Source: Agromyces mediolanus (lineage in GTDB: Bacteria; Actinomycetota; Actinomycetes; Actinomycetales; Microbacteriaceae). From it: a stretch of 64,000 nucleotides of DNA. Positions 40,644 through 47,835 of this stretch are shown here, one piece after another (positions within the stretch are counted from its first letter, which is position 1; each line of letters starts with the position of its first letter). The stretch spans positions 62,001 through 126,000 of the forward strand of contig NZ_JAMBNX010000006.1 of the NCBI RefSeq assembly GCF_023715325.1, in the 5' to 3' direction. The position numbers and the translations under genes are program-made. The notes beneath the pieces are model-generated. The model did not search any database, was not told the DNA's origin, and was given only the letters and a program-made list of their open reading frames with translations.

Positions 40644-41605
40644 CCCTCCGGCTCGGCATCGACCTCGGCGGCTCGGGCAGTCGGGTCGCCCTGCTGGGCG
40701 GCGCCGGTCCGCGCCGTGAGCTCGCGGGGGAGCGTGTCGGCGTGACCGGCTCGGGGAGCTCGGCCCCGGCGACCGCACTCGCGCTGCTCCGGCTCGCCCG
40801 GGAGCACTGGCCGGCCGAGCTCGCCGTGGTCGACGGCCTCGGCCTCGGTGCCACCGGGCTCGGCACGCTCGTCGCGGAACCTGCCGCCCTCGCCGCGTCG
40901 CTCCGCGCTTCGCTCGAAGACGGCCGGGCTGCCGGCGCCCCGGCCCCCGCCGTGGCCGTCGCCATCGACGCCGTGACCGCCCACCTCGGCGCCCTCGGCG
41001 GCGAGTCCGGTGCGATCGTCGCGCTCGGCACCGGGGCGATCGCCTTCGGCTCGGACGGGCACGGGATCTGGCACCGCGTGGACGGGTGGGGCCACCTGCT
41101 CGGCGATCGTGGCGGCGGCGCCTGGATCGGGCGGCGCGGACTCGAGGCCGCCCTCCGGGCGCACGACGGGGTGGATGCCTCGGGCGACGCCCTGCTCGCC
41201 GCCGCGCGCGCCCGCTTCGGCGAACCGCTCGGCTGGCCGGCGCAGCTCTACACCCGCGATGATCGGGCAGGCGTGCTCGCGGGCTTCGCGCCCGACGTCG
41301 TCGCGCTCGCCGCGCGCGGTGACGACGCGGCGCTCGCGATCGTCTCCGACGCGGGGGAGGAGGCCGCTCGGAGCGGCGCCGCCGCGCTCGTGCCGGGGCT
41401 CGCCCCGCGGGTCGCGGCGACGGGCGGCCTGTTCGGCGCCGGCGGGGCGCTCGTGGAGCGCTTCCGGGCGACGCTCGCCGGGTTGCGCCCCGACGCGGAG
41501 GTGCGGGACCCGCTCGGCGACCCGCTCGCCGGCGCGCTGCTGCTCGCGGAGCGGGCGGCGCGGGGCGAACTCGTCGCCCGCGCGCCGTCGCTCTGGCTGG
41601 GGTGA
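40640..41605 (+). CDS. BadF/BadG-type sugar kinase (MurNAc/GlcNAc kinase candidate)
   Basis: ASKHA-fold ATP-dependent kinase, 321 residues. GTG start overlaps the permease stop (GTGA). Motifs: phosphate-1 LRLGIDLGGSGSRVALLGG (residues 3-21), second phosphate loop SGAIVALGTGAIAFG, HRVDGWGHLLGDRGGGAWIG, a very typical GlcNAc/MurNAc kinase segment, and VAATGGLFGAGGALVERF near the end. MurK-type kinases that phosphorylate both MurNAc and GlcNAc belong to this family. Together with MurQ this gives import, phosphorylation and ether cleavage in one operon. Confidence 0.88.
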   Translation: MTLRLGIDLGGSGSRVALLGGAGPRRELAGERVGVTGSGSSAPATALALLRLAREHWPAELAVVDGLGLGATGLGTLVAEPAALAASLRASLEDGRAAGAPAPAVAVAIDAVTAHLGALGGESGAIVALGTGAIAFGSDGHGIWHRVDGWGHLLGDRGGGAWIGRRGLEAALRAHDGVDASGDALLAAARARFGEPLGWPAQLYTRDDRAGVLAGFAPDVVALAARGDDAALAIVSDAGEEAARSGAAALVPGLAPRVAATGGLFGAGGALVERFRATLAGLRPDAEVRDPLGDPLAGALLLAERAARGELVARAPSLWLG

Positions 41606-41614
41606 GCTGCCGCC

Positions 41615-42475
41615 TCAGGCGGAGATCGCCAGGCGGAGGCCCTCCACGAGCGACGTGGTCGGGCGGCCGATGAGGCGCGCGAGGGTGCCGTCGGCGTTCG
41701 CGAGCACGCCGCGGCGGATGCCGTCGTCGATCCCCGCGACGAAGCCGGCCGTGCCCGCGTCGAGGCCGGCGGCCTCGAGCGCGGCGACGTGCTCCTCGGT
41801 GGAGACGGGCGTGTAGCGCACCTCGCGGCCGGTGAGCTCCGCGGCCGCGGCGGCGAGCTCCTCGTAGCCCCAGGCGTGCTCGCCGGAGAAGTCGTACACG
41901 GCACCGAGGTGACCGTCCTCGGTGAGCAGCACCGCGAGCCCGGCGGCGAGATCGGCCCGGGTGGCGCTCGCGACCGTGCCGTCGCCGACGCTCGCGACGA
42001 TCGCGCCCGACTCGGCAGCCTGCTGCACGTCGCCGACGTAGTTCTCGGTGTACCAGTTGTGCCGGGCGATGACGGCCGGCACGCCCGACGCGACGATCGC
42101 CTCCTCGGTCGCCTTGTGGTCGGGGGCGAGCACGAACTCGGCGGTCGTGGCGTTCGGCACGCTCGTGTAGACGAGCTTCGCGACGCCCGCGGCCTTCGCG
42201 GCGTCGATGACGTTGCGGTGCCCGGCGGCACGGGCGCCGGGGGCGCTGCCCGAGATGAGCAGCACGGTGTCGACGCCGTCGAGCGCGGCGGCGATGGTCT
42301 CGGGCCGGTCGTAGTCGAGCACGGCGGTGCGCACGCCGCGCTCGGCGGCGGACTGCAGCTTCGCGGTGTCGCGGGCGGTGGCGAGGAGCTCGGCGGGGGC
42401 GACCCCGCGCTCGAGCAAGGCGTCGACGACGAGGCGGCCGAGCTGGCCGGAGGCGGCGGTGACGAGGATGGTCAT
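41615..42475 (-). CDS. NmrA/QOR2-like NAD(P)H-binding protein
   Basis: 286 residues, atypical short-chain dehydrogenase fold. NADPH-binding motif TILVTAASGQLGRLVVDALL (residues 2-21), then VRTAVLDYDRPETI, VDTVLLISGS, LVYTSVPNAT and IARHNWYTENYV, the pattern of quinone oxidoreductase 2 (QorB/YtfG). Probably reduces quinones or senses redox state. GAAAGGA precedes the ATG on the minus strand. Divergent from an HxlR regulator, a common pairing for this family. Its 3' end lies 9 bases from the kinase gene stop. Confidence 0.88.
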   Translation of the reverse strand: MTILVTAASGQLGRLVVDALLERGVAPAELLATARDTAKLQSAAERGVRTAVLDYDRPETIAAALDGVDTVLLISGSAPGARAAGHRNVIDAAKAAGVAKLVYTSVPNATTAEFVLAPDHKATEEAIVASGVPAVIARHNWYTENYVGDVQQAAESGAIVASVGDGTVASATRADLAAGLAVLLTEDGHLGAVYDFSGEHAWGYEELAAAAAELTGREVRYTPVSTEEHVAALEAAGLDAGTAGFVAGIDDGIRRGVLANADGTLARLIGRPTTSLVEGLRLAISA

Positions 42476-42558
42476 GCGATGGTCCTTTCGGAAGCGCCGG
42501 CCCCTCCGGCGTCACCATGGGCCAACCGGATGCCGAGGCGCCCGCATTCCATCTGGAG

Positions 42559-42586
42559 GGTACCCACTTTTCGGTAAGGTACCCAC
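42559..42586. promoter_or_regulatory. Direct repeat operator and leaderless promoter of the HxlR gene
   Basis: GGTACCCAC occurs at 42559-42567 and 42578-42586 (period 19 bases). The second copy overlaps the -10 box TAAGGT (42575-42580) and touches the ATG at 42587, so HxlR binding would cover its own start codon region. It also lies in the divergent promoter of the NmrA-like gene. Confidence 0.6.
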
Positions 42587-42955
42587 ATGCAGGTAAGTCT
42601 TGCGGATCTGCGCGTCGAGCGCCCGAACATCTTCACGCACGGCTGCCCCACCCGGGTCGTGCTCGACCACGTCATGAGCCGCTGGGGCGTGCTCGTGCTG
42701 CTCGCGCTCAGCGAGGGCACGCTGCGCTGGGGCGAGCTGCGCCGCGAGGTCGACGGCATCAGCGAGAAGATGCTCGCCTCGACGCTGCGCACCCTCGAGG
42801 CCGACGGCATCGTCGTACGCACCTCCTACCCCGAGGTGCCGCCGCGCGTGGAGTACTCGCTGAGCCCGCTCGGCGAGGAGCTCATGGAGCGCATGCTGCC
42901 CCTCGTCGGCTGGGTCGCCGAGCACGCCGACGGCATCGTCGGGCGGCAGGCCTAG
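42587..42955 (+). CDS. HxlR-family transcriptional regulator
   Basis: 122-residue winged-helix regulator (MarR-like fold, HxlR Pfam). Motifs: CPTRVVLDHVMSRWGVLVLL with the Cys near the N-terminus, RWGELRREVDGISEKMLAST, and VPPRVEYSLSPLGEEL in the wing. Cys22 could be a redox switch in the style of the HypR/QorR group. Leaderless start: TAAGGT, 6 bases, ATG. Divergent from the NmrA-like oxidoreductase gene, its probable target. Confidence 0.92.
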   Translation: MQVSLADLRVERPNIFTHGCPTRVVLDHVMSRWGVLVLLALSEGTLRWGELRREVDGISEKMLASTLRTLEADGIVVRTSYPEVPPRVEYSLSPLGEELMERMLPLVGWVAEHADGIVGRQA

Positions 42956-43037
42956 CCCCCGTTGCGCGCCCCGGCCCCCCCCCGCGCGCCCCGGCCCTGC
43001 CCCGCCGCCCGCCCTCTCGCCCCCGCCCCGCCCCGGG

Positions 43038-43110
43038 TGCGAGCTGCACGACGATTCGGCCGGCGCGCCACGCAGTGTGGCGCGAACGGCCATCCGTCGT
43101 GCGACTCGCG
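43038..43110. repeat. 73-bp palindromic element, copy 2 (reversed)
   Basis: Ends TGCGAGCTGCACGACG (43038-43053) and CGTCGTGCGACTCGCG (43095-43110) around a 41-base core; compared with copy 1 the core matches in reverse-complement orientation. A C-rich tract fills 42957-43037, including a run of nine C at about 42975-42983. The right end lies 2 bases from the stop of the TetR gene. Confidence 0.85.
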
Positions 43111-43111
43111 C

Positions 43112-43660
43112 TCAGCCGGTGCCGAGCTCCCGGTCGACTGCGGCGGCCATGAGTGCGCCGGGCGCCGGGAGGAGGTCCGGATCGATGCGCTGCGCCCCGG
43201 CGACGCCGAAGGCGATGAGCAGCAGGCGGCTCGCGGCGGCCGTGCGGTCGCCCGGCCCGGGGAGGCGTGCAGCGAGCGAACGCTCGAGCGCGCGGTAGCT
43301 CTCGGCGAAGGCCACGGCGAAGCGCTCGTCGAGCTGGGCGTGGCGCCAGGCATCCGCCCATCTCGCGAGCCCGGCCAGGTCTCCCGCCGCGAACGGTGCG
43401 AAGAACGCCTCGACCGCCGCGCGCCCCGGGGTCGGGGTCTCGAGCTCGTAGGCGGTGCGCTCGCGCTCGACGTAGGCGAGCCAGGCCTCGGCGGCGAGCT
43501 CGGAGGTGCTCGCGAAGCGGTGGTGCACGAGCCCGGGGGAGACGCCGGCCTCGCTCGCGACGGCGCGCGCGGTGACCGCGGCGAGGCCGTCGTGCTCGAG
43601 CACGCGCACGGCGGCGTGCAGCAGCTCGGTGCGGCGGGCATCGCGCGGGAGGTAGCTCAT
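43112..43660 (-). CDS. TetR-family transcriptional regulator
   Basis: 182 residues from ATG 43660 (a GTG 15 bases earlier is possible). The N-terminal HTH is RTELLHAAVRVLEHDGLAAV, TARAVASEAGVSPGLVHHRF. The C-terminal ligand part is helical and Ala-rich. Leaderless: TACAAT on the minus strand, 6 bases, ATG. A palindrome at 43680-43705 lies just upstream of the -10 box and may be its own operator. No obvious divergent target; the next gene on the plus strand is the FBP-domain gene 296 bases away. Confidence 0.9.
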   Translation of the reverse strand: MSYLPRDARRTELLHAAVRVLEHDGLAAVTARAVASEAGVSPGLVHHRFASTSELAAEAWLAYVERERTAYELETPTPGRAAVEAFFAPFAAGDLAGLARWADAWRHAQLDERFAVAFAESYRALERSLAARLPGPGDRTAAASRLLLIAFGVAGAQRIDPDLLPAPGALMAAAVDRELGTG

Positions 43661-43666
43661 CCGTGA

Positions 43667-43672
43667 ATTGTA
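43667..43672 (-). promoter_or_regulatory. TAnnnT -10 box of a leaderless start (TetR)
   Basis: Minus-strand TACAAT, 6 bases, then ATG at 43660. Confidence 0.6.
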
Positions 43673-43679
43673 CACGAGT

Positions 43680-43705
43680 CCAAATCTGTCCTAGAGTCGA
43701 TTTGG
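43680..43705. promoter_or_regulatory. Inverted repeat, candidate TetR operator
   Basis: CCAAATC (43680-43686), 12 bases, GATTTGG (43699-43705): perfect 7-base arms, overlapping the region where the -35 of the TetR gene should lie. Confidence 0.55.
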
Positions 43706-43781
43706 TCAAGTGCCCAATTTGGAGAGGGAGGAGCGCGATCCCCATGTCCGGTCACCCCGCTCTGCCCACCCCCGCAGCCTT

Positions 43782-43910
43782 TGCGCCACTTCCGCCGCGT
43801 TGCGCCAGTACGGGTGGCGCATCGACGGTGAAGTGGCGCGCGTGGTGCTGGTTTTGGCTTCAGCCCGCCGGGTGGCTGCGCGTATGCGCCACTTCTGCTG
43901 CGTTGCGCCA
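43782..43910. repeat. Pair of 26-bp direct repeats with an inverted partial copy
   Basis: A 26-base sequence starting TGCGCCACTTC and ending GTTGCGCCA occurs at 43782-43807 and 43885-43910, 103 bases apart, with two mismatches. Between them lies GAAGTGGCGC, the inverse of its left part. The same TGCGCCACT core occurs inside the 73-bp palindromic element. The remaining part of the 250-base gap 43706-43955 shows no gene I would defend. Confidence 0.7.
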
Positions 43911-43955
43911 TCTGCGGCACAGTCCAAGGCATCGTGCCGGCACGGAGGCCGGAAC

Positions 43956-44459
43956 ATGCGCGCGATGACCCCCGCCGAGATCCGCGGGTCGATCAGGAAC
44001 GCCGACGAACGGGTGCGCCGCACCATGCTGCTGCCGCGCGGCCTCGCCGAACTCGACTGGGCGGGGCGTGACGTGCTCGCCTGGCGCGATTCGCGGGCGC
44101 GCCACCGCGGCTACCTCGTGCGCTGGGCAGGCCGGAACGGCACCCCGCGGCCCGAGGGGCTGCTGCTCACGATCGCCCGAGCGCCCGGCCGACCCGACCG
44201 CGCCGTGATGTGCACCTTCTGCCGCTTCACGGCGCGCTTCGAGGAGGTCGCCCTCTTCACGGCCCCGCGCGCGGGAGCCGCCGGGCTCCGAGGCGACACC
44301 GTCGGCGTGCTGGCCTGCGAGGACCTGGGCTGCCACGCCCGAGTCCGGCAGCCGCCGCTCCGCGGTCCGCTCGATCCGCCCGTCGAGGAGATCGTCGCCG
44401 CACGGGCTGCCGGCCTCGCCGAGCGGATCGATGCCTTCTTCGCCGACGTGCTCGGCTGA
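43956..44459 (+). CDS. FBP (EF-G-binding protein-like) treble-clef zinc-finger domain protein
   Basis: 167 residues from ATG 43956, chosen because GGAGG stands 7 bases before it; a longer open frame upstream runs through the repeats and is not convincing. The C-terminal domain has MCTFCRFTARFEEVALFTAP with a Cys pair and GVLACEDLGCHARVR with a second pair, as in the FBP/fibronectin-binding-protein C-terminal zinc finger that contacts EF-G in FusB-like proteins. Genuine FusB proteins give fusidic-acid resistance; whether this one does anything comparable cannot be said. Monocistronic. Confidence 0.83.
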   Translation: MRAMTPAEIRGSIRNADERVRRTMLLPRGLAELDWAGRDVLAWRDSRARHRGYLVRWAGRNGTPRPEGLLLTIARAPGRPDRAVMCTFCRFTARFEEVALFTAPRAGAAGLRGDTVGVLACEDLGCHARVRQPPLRGPLDPPVEEIVAARAAGLAERIDAFFADVLG

Positions 44460-44514
44460 GCCCCGCCCACGCCCGCCCGCGCCGCCCGCCCGCGCCCGCG
44501 CAGCCCGCCCGCGC

Positions 44515-44587
44515 CCCGAGTCGCACGACGAATCGCACGTCGCGCCAGTTGCGGCGGCGCGCCGGGGCATCCGTCGTGCAACTCGCG
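44515..44587. repeat. 73-bp palindromic element, copy 3
   Basis: Ends CCCGAGTCGCACGACG (44515-44530) and CGTCGTGCAACTCGCG (44572-44587); 41-base core with GCGCCA and GGCGCGCCGG as in copy 1. Preceded by a C/G-only tract of CCCGCC-like repeats (44461-44514) that begins directly after the FBP gene stop. Confidence 0.82.
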
Positions 44588-44641
44588 AGCGTGAGGCCCG
44601 GCGGACACCCGCGCGTCGGCGGGAGCTGCGAGCATGGTGGG

Positions 44642-47600
44642 ATGACTGCGCCGCCGACCGATCCCGCCGACTGGCGCGCGGCGCTCGACGGCCTCGTGCC
44701 ACCGGGCGGCCCGGGCGGCCCGGGCGCCGCGGGCGTGACGGCCGACGGACGGGCAGCGCGTCCGCCGGCGCGCACGGCGCCGACCCCGCTCGCGCTCCAG
44801 CTCGAGCTGCGGCACCGCCTCGAGCAGCGCCCCGGGCAGTGGCGCGGGCCGAAGGACGAGCCGGCCACCCGCCTCGCCGAGGTCGACCGGCTCGCCGCCC
44901 GGCCCATGACCCGCGGGGCTCGCGGGGCCTGGGTGAAGCAGGGGCTCACCTGGCAGAACGTCGCCTACCAGGGCGAGGCGGGCGGCTACGACCCGGCGCA
45001 CGCCCGCTGGTTCGCGCAGTTCGCTCTGCTGAAGGGCGGCAACCCGGGCGTCTACAACCCGTACGGCTCCGACTGGATCACCCTCGACGAGTACGAGAGC
45101 CCCGTGCTCTGGGCGCTGCTCGCCGAGGCGGTGCGCCTCGGCATCCCGTTCGTCGGCGGCGAGGCGACGCCGACCGTCCGCGTGCTCGGCGCAGCCGAGC
45201 TCGGCTTCGACGCGAGCATCGACGACGGCGGGCTCCGGCTCGCCCCGGTCGCCCGGTTCGCCGGGGCACGGCCGACCCTCCCGGTCCCGCTCGGGGGGGT
45301 GCGACTCATCGGACGACACGGCCTGTACCGCGCGGGTTTCGAGCGGGGCGCACTCGAGCTGGCCCCGCTCGCGCAGACGCCGTCGGCCGCGCAGCTCGCG
45401 CTCCTCGCCCGCCCCGAGACGGTTCGGGTGCCCCCGGGCGAGCTCGCGGAGTTCACCCGCACGCACTACTTCGCGCTCGCCAAAGAGGTCCCGGTCGCGA
45501 GCGCCGACGGCAGCTTCGAGCCGCCGCCCGCCCCGCCTGCCGAGCTCGTGCTCCAGCTGCGCTACGAGACCGGCGACGCGGTGCGCGCCGCCTGGAACTG
45601 GCGATTCGCCGACGGCCGCGTCGCCGAGGCGGGCGCGGCCGACGCCGAGGACGGCGACGAGCGGGCGGATGCCGAGCGCGACCCGGATCTCGTCGCCCGC
45701 GTGCTCGACGTGCTCGGCTGGGTGCCGTTCGAGGCGGTCGTGCTGCGCGGCATCGACGCGGCGCGCTTCGTGGCCGAGCGGCTGCCCGAGCTCGAGCGTC
45801 TGGCGGAGACCCGCCGGCTCGTCATCGAGGAGCGCGGCGAGCGCCCCGACTACCGCGAACTGCTCGATCCGCCCGAGTTGCGGGTCACGATGGTGGAGTC
45901 CCCGAAGGCCGATTGGCTCGACCTCGGCGTCGTCGTCACGGTGAACGGCAAGCCGGTGCCGTTCCTGCCGTTGTTCCGCGCCCTCGCGCAGGGGCGCAAG
46001 CGGCTGCTCCTCGTCGACCGCAGCTACCTCTCGCTCGAGCTCGCCGTCTTCGACGAGCTGCGCGCGCTCATCGCCGAGGCGGAGGGGATCGTCGAGTGGG
46101 AAGCCGGCCTCAGGATGCCGCGCGAGCAGGCGCTCGCGCTGTACGCCGACTTCGAGGACCTCGCCGAGTTCGAGGGGCCGGCGCTCGCCTGGCGCGCGCT
46201 CGTGGCGGCGCTCCGGCCCGCGGCGGCTCCTGCTGTCGAGCGCGGGGCGGATGCCTCGGCCGAACCGGGCCCGATCGAACCGCCGGCCGGGCTCGCGCTG
46301 CCGCTCCGGCCCTACCAGCTCGACGGCTACCGCTGGCTCGCCCGCATGCGGGCCGCCGGCCTCGGCGCCGTGCTCGCCGACGACATGGGTCTCGGCAAGA
46401 CCGCCCAGGCGCTCGCGCTCGTCGCCCGGGCGGCCGAGGAGGGCGCGGGTCCGTTCCTCGTCGTCGCGCCCACCTCGGTGGCGTCGAACTGGGTCGCGGA
46501 GGCGGCGCGGTTCGTTCCCGGACTCCGGGTGGCCCGCCTCACCTCGACCGAACGCACCGGCCGGCTCGGCGTCGCCGAGGCTGCGGCATCCGCCGACCTC
46601 GTGGTGACGAGCTATGCGGTGCTCCGGCTCGAGGCGGCGCGCTTCGCCGAGGTGGCCTGGGGCGGGCTCGTGCTCGACGAGGCCCAGTTCGTGAAGAACC
46701 CGAAGACGCGGGTGCACGAGGCGGCCCGGGCCATCCGCGCGCCCTTCGTGCTCGCCCTCACCGGGACCCCGATCGAGAATCACCTCGGCGAGCTGTGGGC
46801 GATCCTGCGGCTGGTCGCGCCCGGGCTGTTCCCGAGCCGCCGCGGATTCGACGAGCGCTATCGCCGTCCGATCGAGGACGATGGCAACGCTGAGCGGCTC
46901 GCGAAGCTCCGACGGCGCATCCGGCCGTTCCTGTTGCGCCGCACGAAGGAGCTCGTCGCGCCGGAGCTGCCCGAGAAGCAGGAGCAGACGATCGCCGTCG
47001 AGCTCTCCGCCGCGCACCGGCGGGTGTACGACGCGACGCTGCAGCGCGAACGGCAGAAGCTGCTCGACCTCGTGAAGGATGAGAGTGGCCGCTTCATCCT
47101 CTACCGCTCGCTCACCCTCTTGCGCATGCTCGCCCTCGACCCGGGCCTCATCGATCCAGCGCACGACGGACTCGGCTCGGCGAAACTCGACGCGCTCCTC
47201 GAACAGCTCGAGGAGCTCCGCGAGGAGGGGCACCGGGCGATCGTGTTCAGCCAGTTCACCTCGTTCCTGGGGCGCGCGGCGGCGCGGCTCGAGGCGGCCG
47301 GCATCCCCTTCGCCCTGCTCGACGGCTCGACGCCGGTCGCGCGGCGGGATGCCGAGGCGGCCCGTTTCCGGGCGGGGGAGGCGCGCGTGTTCCTCATCAG
47401 TCTGAAGGCAGGCGGCTTCGGGTTGAACCTCGTCGAGGCGGACTACGTGTTCCTGCTCGACCCGTGGTGGAACCCGGCCAGCGAACAGCAGGCCATCGAC
47501 CGGGCGCACCGGATCGGCCGCACGGAGCGGGTGATGGTCTACCGACTCGTCTCCGCCGACACGATCGAGGAGAAAGTGCTCGCTCTGCAGGCACGCAAGG

Positions 47601-47767
47601 GCGAGCTCGTGGCGGGCGTGCTCGGGGCGGGGGTGGTCGGGGCCGGGGCTGCCGGCGCTGCCGGCGCTGCCGCGACCGAAGGCTCCGACGGCCTCGCACC
47701 CGACGACGTGGACTTCGCCGAGCCTCGGTTCAGCGCGGACGAGCTCCGTGCCCTGCTCGACGACTGA
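44642..47767 (+). CDS. SNF2-family DEAD/DEAH-like helicase
   Basis: ATP-dependent DNA translocase of 1041 residues. An N-terminal region of about 530 residues without a motif I can name (includes the bacterial SNF2-associated part) precedes the helicase core. Motif I: AVLADDMGLGKTAQALALVA (about 575-594); motif Ia: FLVVAPTSVASNWVAEAARF; motif II: LVLDEAQFVKNPKT; motif III: LALTGTPIENHLGELWAIL; motif V/VI in the second lobe: FLISLKAGGFGLNLVEADYV and QAIDRAHRIGR. ATG 44642 follows GAGCAT by 6 bases. Such proteins act in transcription recycling or repair in bacteria, and stand alone as here; no defence genes are nearby. Confidence 0.93.
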   Translation: MTAPPTDPADWRAALDGLVPPGGPGGPGAAGVTADGRAARPPARTAPTPLALQLELRHRLEQRPGQWRGPKDEPATRLAEVDRLAARPMTRGARGAWVKQGLTWQNVAYQGEAGGYDPAHARWFAQFALLKGGNPGVYNPYGSDWITLDEYESPVLWALLAEAVRLGIPFVGGEATPTVRVLGAAELGFDASIDDGGLRLAPVARFAGARPTLPVPLGGVRLIGRHGLYRAGFERGALELAPLAQTPSAAQLALLARPETVRVPPGELAEFTRTHYFALAKEVPVASADGSFEPPPAPPAELVLQLRYETGDAVRAAWNWRFADGRVAEAGAADAEDGDERADAERDPDLVARVLDVLGWVPFEAVVLRGIDAARFVAERLPELERLAETRRLVIEERGERPDYRELLDPPELRVTMVESPKADWLDLGVVVTVNGKPVPFLPLFRALAQGRKRLLLVDRSYLSLELAVFDELRALIAEAEGIVEWEAGLRMPREQALALYADFEDLAEFEGPALAWRALVAALRPAAAPAVERGADASAEPGPIEPPAGLALPLRPYQLDGYRWLARMRAAGLGAVLADDMGLGKTAQALALVARAAEEGAGPFLVVAPTSVASNWVAEAARFVPGLRVARLTSTERTGRLGVAEAAASADLVVTSYAVLRLEAARFAEVAWGGLVLDEAQFVKNPKTRVHEAARAIRAPFVLALTGTPIENHLGELWAILRLVAPGLFPSRRGFDERYRRPIEDDGNAERLAKLRRRIRPFLLRRTKELVAPELPEKQEQTIAVELSAAHRRVYDATLQRERQKLLDLVKDESGRFILYRSLTLLRMLALDPGLIDPAHDGLGSAKLDALLEQLEELREEGHRAIVFSQFTSFLGRAAARLEAAGIPFALLDGSTPVARRDAEAARFRAGEARVFLISLKAGGFGLNLVEADYVFLLDPWWNPASEQQAIDRAHRIGRTERVMVYRLVSADTIEEKVLALQARKGELVAGVLGAGVVGAGAAGAAGAAATEGSDGLAPDDVDFAEPRFSADELRALLDD

Positions 47768-47835
47768 CCCGGTGCGCTGCTCGTGCTCGGTGCGCTGCTT
47801 CTACCTGGTGCGCCCCGCGTCGGGGTCGGCGGCGC

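Noticed and set aside
43710..43955. N-terminal extension of the FBP protein
   Set aside because: The extra 82 codons run through direct repeats and the chosen ATG has a well-placed GGAGG.
44642..47767. SNF2 helicase as part of a phage-defence system
   Set aside because: No restriction, nuclease, methylase or other defence gene lies beside it; solitary SNF2 helicases are common in actinobacteria.
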